From positions 17,218 through 81,217 of the forward strand of contig CAZYHZ010000015.1 of NCBI GenBank assembly GCA_964647625.1: 64,000 nucleotides of DNA, written 5' to 3'. Under the pieces are notes generated by a model. The model saw only the letters and a program-made list of their open reading frames with translations. It was not told the DNA's origin and made no database searches. Positions 60,768 to 64,000 of the stretch are shown here, one piece after another; the first letter of the stretch is position 1, and each line of letters opens with the position of its first letter. The translations under genes were made by a program, and so were the position numbers. The stretch comes from DASRJG01 sp964647625. Lineage in GTDB: Bacteria; Acidobacteriota; Polarisedimenticolia; Polarisedimenticolales; DASRJG01.

Positions 60768-61490
60768 GTGCTTACATCGTTCTTGATTTCCCTCGGCGTC
60801 TCCATCGTGATCCTCCAGATCATGGTGTTCAGCACGACGATCTATCTGCACCGTGCGGCCACGCACCGCGCGCTGACGCTCCACCCGGTGGTGGCGTGGG
60901 TCTTCCGGTTCTGCACCTGGCTGACGACCGGCATCGTTCCCCGGGAATGGGTCGCCGTTCACCGGAAGCACCACGCACACACCGACGAACACGGCGATCC
61001 CCACAGCCCGATGCTCGTGGGTTTTTGGAAGGTCCAGCTGGGGAACGTTTTCTACTACATCAAAGAGAGCAACAATCCCGAGACCGTCCAGACGTTCGCG
61101 AAGGATTTCGTCAAGTCGGATTTCTGGGATCGGATCGCGTTCAACCACGGCGGGATGGGGCTGCTCATCGGGACCGCGCTCTCTTGCTGGCTCCTGGGCT
61201 GGTGGGGGCTGTTCGCGGTCGGGTTTGCGGGGTTCATGTACGTGTTCGTGCTCTCGTCGTCGATCAACGGTCTCTGTCACTACCTCGGATACAAGAACTT
61301 CGACAACACGGCGGGGAATTTCCGAAGCGTGGCGCTGTTCACCGGCGGCGAAGGGCTGCACAACAACCACCACGGCCAACCGCGGGCTGCGAAGTTCAGC
61401 GTGAGGCGCTCCGAGATCGACCCGGCGTGGCCGATCATCCGCACGCTGGAGCTGCTGGGTCTCGCCCGGATCTCCAAGGTTCCGGCCTAG
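60768..61490 (+). CDS. fatty-acid desaturase (acyl-CoA/phospholipid delta-9 type)
   Basis: The 240-residue membrane enzyme has the three histidine boxes of the family: H28RAATH33, H65RKHH69 and HNNHH in the C-terminal part, binding a di-iron centre. Hydrophobic helices at about 3-25, 43-58 and 145-175 fit a four-helix membrane protein. It introduces a double bond into acyl chains. It is embedded between kynurenine genes (87 nt downstream of kynA, 7 nt upstream of kynB) without any obvious metabolic link. GTG is the start codon; GAGAGG precedes it. Confidence 0.9.
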   Translation: MLTSFLISLGVSIVILQIMVFSTTIYLHRAATHRALTLHPVVAWVFRFCTWLTTGIVPREWVAVHRKHHAHTDEHGDPHSPMLVGFWKVQLGNVFYYIKESNNPETVQTFAKDFVKSDFWDRIAFNHGGMGLLIGTALSCWLLGWWGLFAVGFAGFMYVFVLSSSINGLCHYLGYKNFDNTAGNFRSVALFTGGEGLHNNHHGQPRAAKFSVRRSEIDPAWPIIRTLELLGLARISKVPA

Positions 61491-61497
61491 CGCACGC

Positions 61498-62115
61498 TTG
61501 CTCTACGACATCACGCCGGCCGTCACCCCCGCGCTGGCCGTCTGGCCCGGCGACACGCCGCCCTCCCGCGAGGTGCTGGCGGACATGGCCCGCGGCGACA
61601 ACCTGACCCTTTCGACGCTTCGGGCCACCGTTCACCTCGGAGCGCACGCGGACGCGCCGAGCCACTACGGCCGCGATGCGGAAACGATCGAAGCGCGCCC
61701 GCTCGAGCTGTACCTCGGCCGTTGCCGGGTGATTCGCGTGCTCGCGAGCCGCGGCACGCGGATCCCGCCGACCGCGATCTCGTCCGACATCCGCGAGGAA
61801 CGGCTGCTGATCGCGACGGGGACGTTTCCCGATCCGAACCGGTTCAACGAGGATTTTGCGGCACTCGAGCCCGCAACGGTGGACGCGCTCCACGCGCGCG
61901 GCACGCGGCTGATCGGCATCGACACGCCGAGCGTCGATCTGTTCTCGTCAAAAGAATTGATCGCGCACGCACGCTTCCTCGCGAACGACATGGCGATCCT
62001 CGAGGGGCTCGTCTTGTCGCACGTTCCCGAAGGCGTCTACGAGCTGATCGCGCTCCCGCTCAGGCTCGAAGGCTTTGACGCCAGCCCCGTTCGCGCAGTC
62101 GTCCGGACGGTTTAG
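61498..62115 (+). CDS. kynB: kynurenine formamidase (KynB-type cyclase family)
   Basis: The 205-residue protein hydrolyses N-formylkynurenine to kynurenine and formate. The metal-binding motif is His46-x3-His50-x-Asp52-x3-His56 in HLGAHADAPSH; in the KynB consensus the fourth residue is Thr rather than the Ala seen here (HxGTH). IGIDTPSVD is also typical. The TTG start at 61498 lies 7 nt after the desaturase stop. Its TAG stop is followed by AGGACAGAACCCG, a possible diverged end of the hairpin element. It completes the route tryptophan to 3-hydroxyanthranilate. Confidence 0.9.
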   Translation: MLYDITPAVTPALAVWPGDTPPSREVLADMARGDNLTLSTLRATVHLGAHADAPSHYGRDAETIEARPLELYLGRCRVIRVLASRGTRIPPTAISSDIREERLLIATGTFPDPNRFNEDFAALEPATVDALHARGTRLIGIDTPSVDLFSSKELIAHARFLANDMAILEGLVLSHVPEGVYELIALPLRLEGFDASPVRAVVRTV

Positions 62116-62145
62116 AGGACAGAACCCGCTTTTCTTGAGGTTCTG
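62113..62145 (+). terminator. hairpin after kynB, possible diverged repeat end
   Basis: CAGAACC at 62120-62126 pairs with GGTTCTG at 62139-62145. The stretch from the stop codon (TAGAGGACAGAACCCG, then CTTTTCTT) resembles the left end of the 201-bp element (TAGGGGACAGTCCCCTTT, then TTCTT) at most positions. It may end the kynurenine transcript. Confidence 0.4.
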
Positions 62146-62201
62146 GCCGAATCGGCGCCGGAACCATAGCTTCTCGCCTCGGTGGAGGGGAGACCGAGGT
62201 C

Positions 62202-62591
62202 ATGACGAGTCCCGGCCGGTCCGTCTTTGGATTGAAGCGCCGCTCTTGGCGCTTCATGCTGGAAACGGGACAGGCCGCACTCGTCGAATTCAACCTCACC
62301 GGGGGCTCTCACTGGATTCTGAGCCTCGTGGAGTTCAGCGCGGCGGGGATCGCGTTCAGGCTCCAAGACGGGTGTCCGGTGCTCGCCGTCGGAGACGAGA
62401 TCGACTCTGCCGTCCTCCAGCTCGGCGACTTTCGAATCGTCGGCAGCTTCCGCGTCGTTCACGTCACGCCCGGTCCGGGGGGAGAAACGATCTGCGGCGC
62501 GCGATTCACGCCTTCGACGGAGGCGGCGCAAAGAATGCTGGATCTCCTGCTGGACAACTTCGAGGAACACGGTCACGGCTGCACGACGTGA
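62202..62591 (+). CDS. PilZ-like protein with divergent ligand motif
   Basis: The 129-residue protein has the PilZ layout: basic LKRRSWRF near the N-terminus, then a strand-rich core. The D/NxSxxG motif reads EFSAAG, with Glu for Asp, so c-di-GMP binding may be weak or lost. GGAGGGGAG lies upstream of the ATG. It lies between the kynB gene and an IS element that starts about 35 bp after its stop. It is distinct from the PilZ gene at 36904. Confidence 0.6.
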   Translation: MTSPGRSVFGLKRRSWRFMLETGQAALVEFNLTGGSHWILSLVEFSAAGIAFRLQDGCPVLAVGDEIDSAVLQLGDFRIVGSFRVVHVTPGPGGETICGARFTPSTEAAQRMLDLLLDNFEEHGHGCTT

Positions 62592-62625
62592 GCGGCGCCG
62601 TACTGCCCCTGCACCACCCGGGACG

Positions 62626-64000
62626 CATGGTGGCCGCAAGCTTGTTGATTCGGTGACCCGACCGCCTGGCGCAGCAGACGCGATACGCGTCGAACTAAGA
62701 CGAATTCGCCGCGGTCAGGCCGCGTGTCGACGGGAGAGCGCCGGAAGGGTCGCCGTCCACCGTTTCTGATAGATCAAGCTTGCGGCTTCACTGACGGGCT
62801 GACGTCCTGGAAACAGTCGTCGCGAGAGGATCTGCTCCCATCGCCACGGATGTTCGGCGAGACCCACCACCATTGCGGGCGTGGTCCAACTCGGCCTTCG
62901 CTCTGTCCGCCGCTTGATGAAGTTCTTCCAGACCGCGATCAGGTGCGCCCGCCCGACGATCGACTCCAGCCTCCGGCCGAAGGAGATCGTCTCCCTCTTG
63001 TGATCCGAGCACGTGTGCCGTATCAGCTGATGGAGCTGATCGACCGGAAACATCGCCGCATCGCGGGCTCGAGCCTCCGGTGTTCGAGGCGATCCTTTAG
63101 GCCCACGCTTCGGGTTCGGGTAGATCCGCAGCGTGATCCGGCGTTGGAGCTCGGGGCGTCTGAGGGCGACGCGGTAGTCGTTTCGTCCATCGACATGGAA
63201 CGTCAAGCGCTCGCCGTCAGAAATGTGGCCGATCAACGCCGAAAACGTGCGCCGGATGCTCCTGATGTAGGACCGGTTGACCGCGGTGGGCATCTCCGGG
63301 ACGGGTTTGCGGTCTGGGCGCCGGCCACTGCCTTTGTGCGGAGCGGGATCGACGTCATAGACGAACCAGCTGGTCCATCCCACCGCGGTGCCGATCCCAA
63401 GCGCCTGGTCTTGTCGTGCGATGAACGCTTCGAAGTGATCGTGGACCAAAAGCTCGTCGATCGCTCCAAGCTCTCTAAAGCACCGCGCGTGAAACAGGAT
63501 CGCGTGCCGGCCGAGCCGCTCGGCCATGCGAGTCACGGTCGTCTTGGCGCAGTGATTCGAGCGGGCAATCTGCCGATGGGCCGAACAGGCCGCAAGTCCC
63601 GACGCGACGGCGGTCAACAGGGCAGGACGTTTCAGATAGTAAGTCGTTGAAAACGTCGAGCGGGAGCACGACCTCCGGCAATCGCGACAGCGATAGCGCG
63701 GGATCTTCCGGATGGAGCTTGGCTTGCGGTACCAGCCGTTCCGCTGAAAACCTCGGCCCGGGCTCTTGTGAGCGATGCACTCGGGCCAGGGGCAGAACGG
63801 CGGCATGAATCGGGAAGGTCGCACCGTTTCGACGGACACGCTGGGCCAGTGCATGCCCGAAGCCACTGCAACGGCAGAGCCGGTCGGAACTCAACGAAAT
63901 CCGTGGCATTCAGTGTCCGGGCAACGTCCGGACCGTCCTGCTTGGACGGCACCGGACGCGCTCGCGGTTCCAACCGATCAACAAGCTCGCGGCCACCGTG
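62626..64000. mobile_element. IS element, right end at or just beyond the window edge
   Basis: The left inverted repeat (62626-62654) and the reverse complement of the last 28 bases of the window (63973-64000) agree at nearly every position (two substitutions, one single-base gap); the shared core is AGCTTGTTGAT. Between them lies one transposase gene on the minus strand. The right end is at or just past 64000, so target-site duplication cannot be checked. Confidence 0.8.
62715..63866 (-). CDS. IS1/IS1595-like transposase with N-terminal zinc ribbon
   Basis: The product has up to 383 residues. The N-terminus has a zinc ribbon formed by CPWPEC and CRDCRR, then a Ser/Thr-rich stretch, as in IS1 and IS1595-type transposases. 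A candidate DDE set is an Asp in AIDELLVHD, an Asp in TFHVDGRND and a Glu in HKRETISFGRR, the last closely resembling the IS1 KTISFS-type motif. GTG at 63866 is the longest start; ATG at 63854 is a good alternative. It is on the strand opposite to the kynurenine operon and lies within the inverted repeats of the element. Confidence 0.75.
   Translation of the reverse strand: MASGMHWPSVSVETVRPSRFMPPFCPWPECIAHKSPGRGFQRNGWYRKPSSIRKIPRYRCRDCRRSCSRSTFSTTYYLKRPALLTAVASGLAACSAHRQIARSNHCAKTTVTRMAERLGRHAILFHARCFRELGAIDELLVHDHFEAFIARQDQALGIGTAVGWTSWFVYDVDPAPHKGSGRRPDRKPVPEMPTAVNRSYIRSIRRTFSALIGHISDGERLTFHVDGRNDYRVALRRPELQRRITLRIYPNPKRGPKGSPRTPEARARDAAMFPVDQLHQLIRHTCSDHKRETISFGRRLESIVGRAHLIAVWKNFIKRRTERRPSWTTPAMVVGLAEHPWRWEQILSRRLFPGRQPVSEAASLIYQKRWTATLPALSRRHAA

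Overview
This is a GC-rich, densely packed bacterial window with many overlapping start/stop codons. Its genes point to a Gram-negative (diderm) cell envelope: several predicted outer-membrane beta-barrels ending in aromatic residues, lipoproteins, HtrA, FtsEX and M23 envelope proteins. A von Willebrand protein of the type common in Acidobacteriota, paired M16 peptidases, a BlaI/M56 pair, an MJ0042 zinc-ribbon protein and large Cys-rich secreted proteins make an Acidobacteriota-like lineage my best guess, but no rRNA or universal marker here settles it. Two runs of exactly 100 N (33521-33620 and 36092-36191) show this is a scaffolded draft, possibly a metagenome bin. No rRNA, tRNA or CRISPR array was seen.

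Layout. 1-3.6 kb: a single-domain response regulator, an HtrA/DegP protease and an NtrC-type regulator. 3.6-7.0 kb: thiolase plus FadJ-type multifunctional beta-oxidation enzyme. 7.1-10.0 kb: a large M1 peptidase. 10.0-11.6 kb: ftsE (apparently starting at CTG) and ftsX. 11.6-15.6 kb, minus strand: a peptidase/propeller/barrel outer-membrane protein and a TPR protein. 15.6-16.9 kb: aroA. 16.9-20.7 kb: an outer-membrane protein, a FadL-type porin and a degenerate adenylate-forming-enzyme-like protein. 20.7-25.5 kb: VWA protein, OmpA lipoprotein, fused homocysteine methyltransferase/MTHFR, small barrel. 25.5-28.2 kb: zinc-ribbon response regulator with an M23 lipoprotein, then a tandem thioredoxin-like protein. 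28.2-36.8 kb: HAD hydrolase, PhzF-like protein, an active/inactive M16 pair, an aldehyde dehydrogenase lacking key residues, a histidine phosphatase and a lipoprotein. 36.9-40.3 kb: PilZ protein, DUF4097 repeat protein, and a BlaI/M56 operon with a clear palindromic operator. 40.3-43.5 kb: monooxygenase-like small protein, a Rieske-flavodoxin fusion, an M49-like peptidase lipoprotein. 43.5-50.5 kb: two very large divergent secreted proteins with shared modules. 50.8-55.7 kb: aspartic protease-PDZ, Fpg/Nei glycosylase, Sua5, metallophosphoesterase, a hairpin element and SixA. 55.7-62.1 kb: a nearly complete kynurenine pathway operon (3-hydroxyanthranilate dioxygenase, ACMS decarboxylase, kynureninase, kynurenine monooxygenase, tryptophan dioxygenase, desaturase, kynurenine formamidase). 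62.2-64.0 kb: a PilZ-like protein and an IS element whose right inverted repeat reaches the window end.

Most distinctive signals: (1) a 201-bp hairpin element with perfect 34-bp inverted ends (GGGGACAGTCCCC core) at 54948-55148, whose ends recur at both assembly gaps and sit on or just after stop codons; (2) the kynurenine operon with an embedded fatty-acid desaturase; (3) several enzyme-like proteins that have lost catalytic motifs beside functional-looking partners; (4) several genes with no Shine-Dalgarno but a -10-like hexamer 6-7 nt before the start codon, suggesting leaderless mRNAs.
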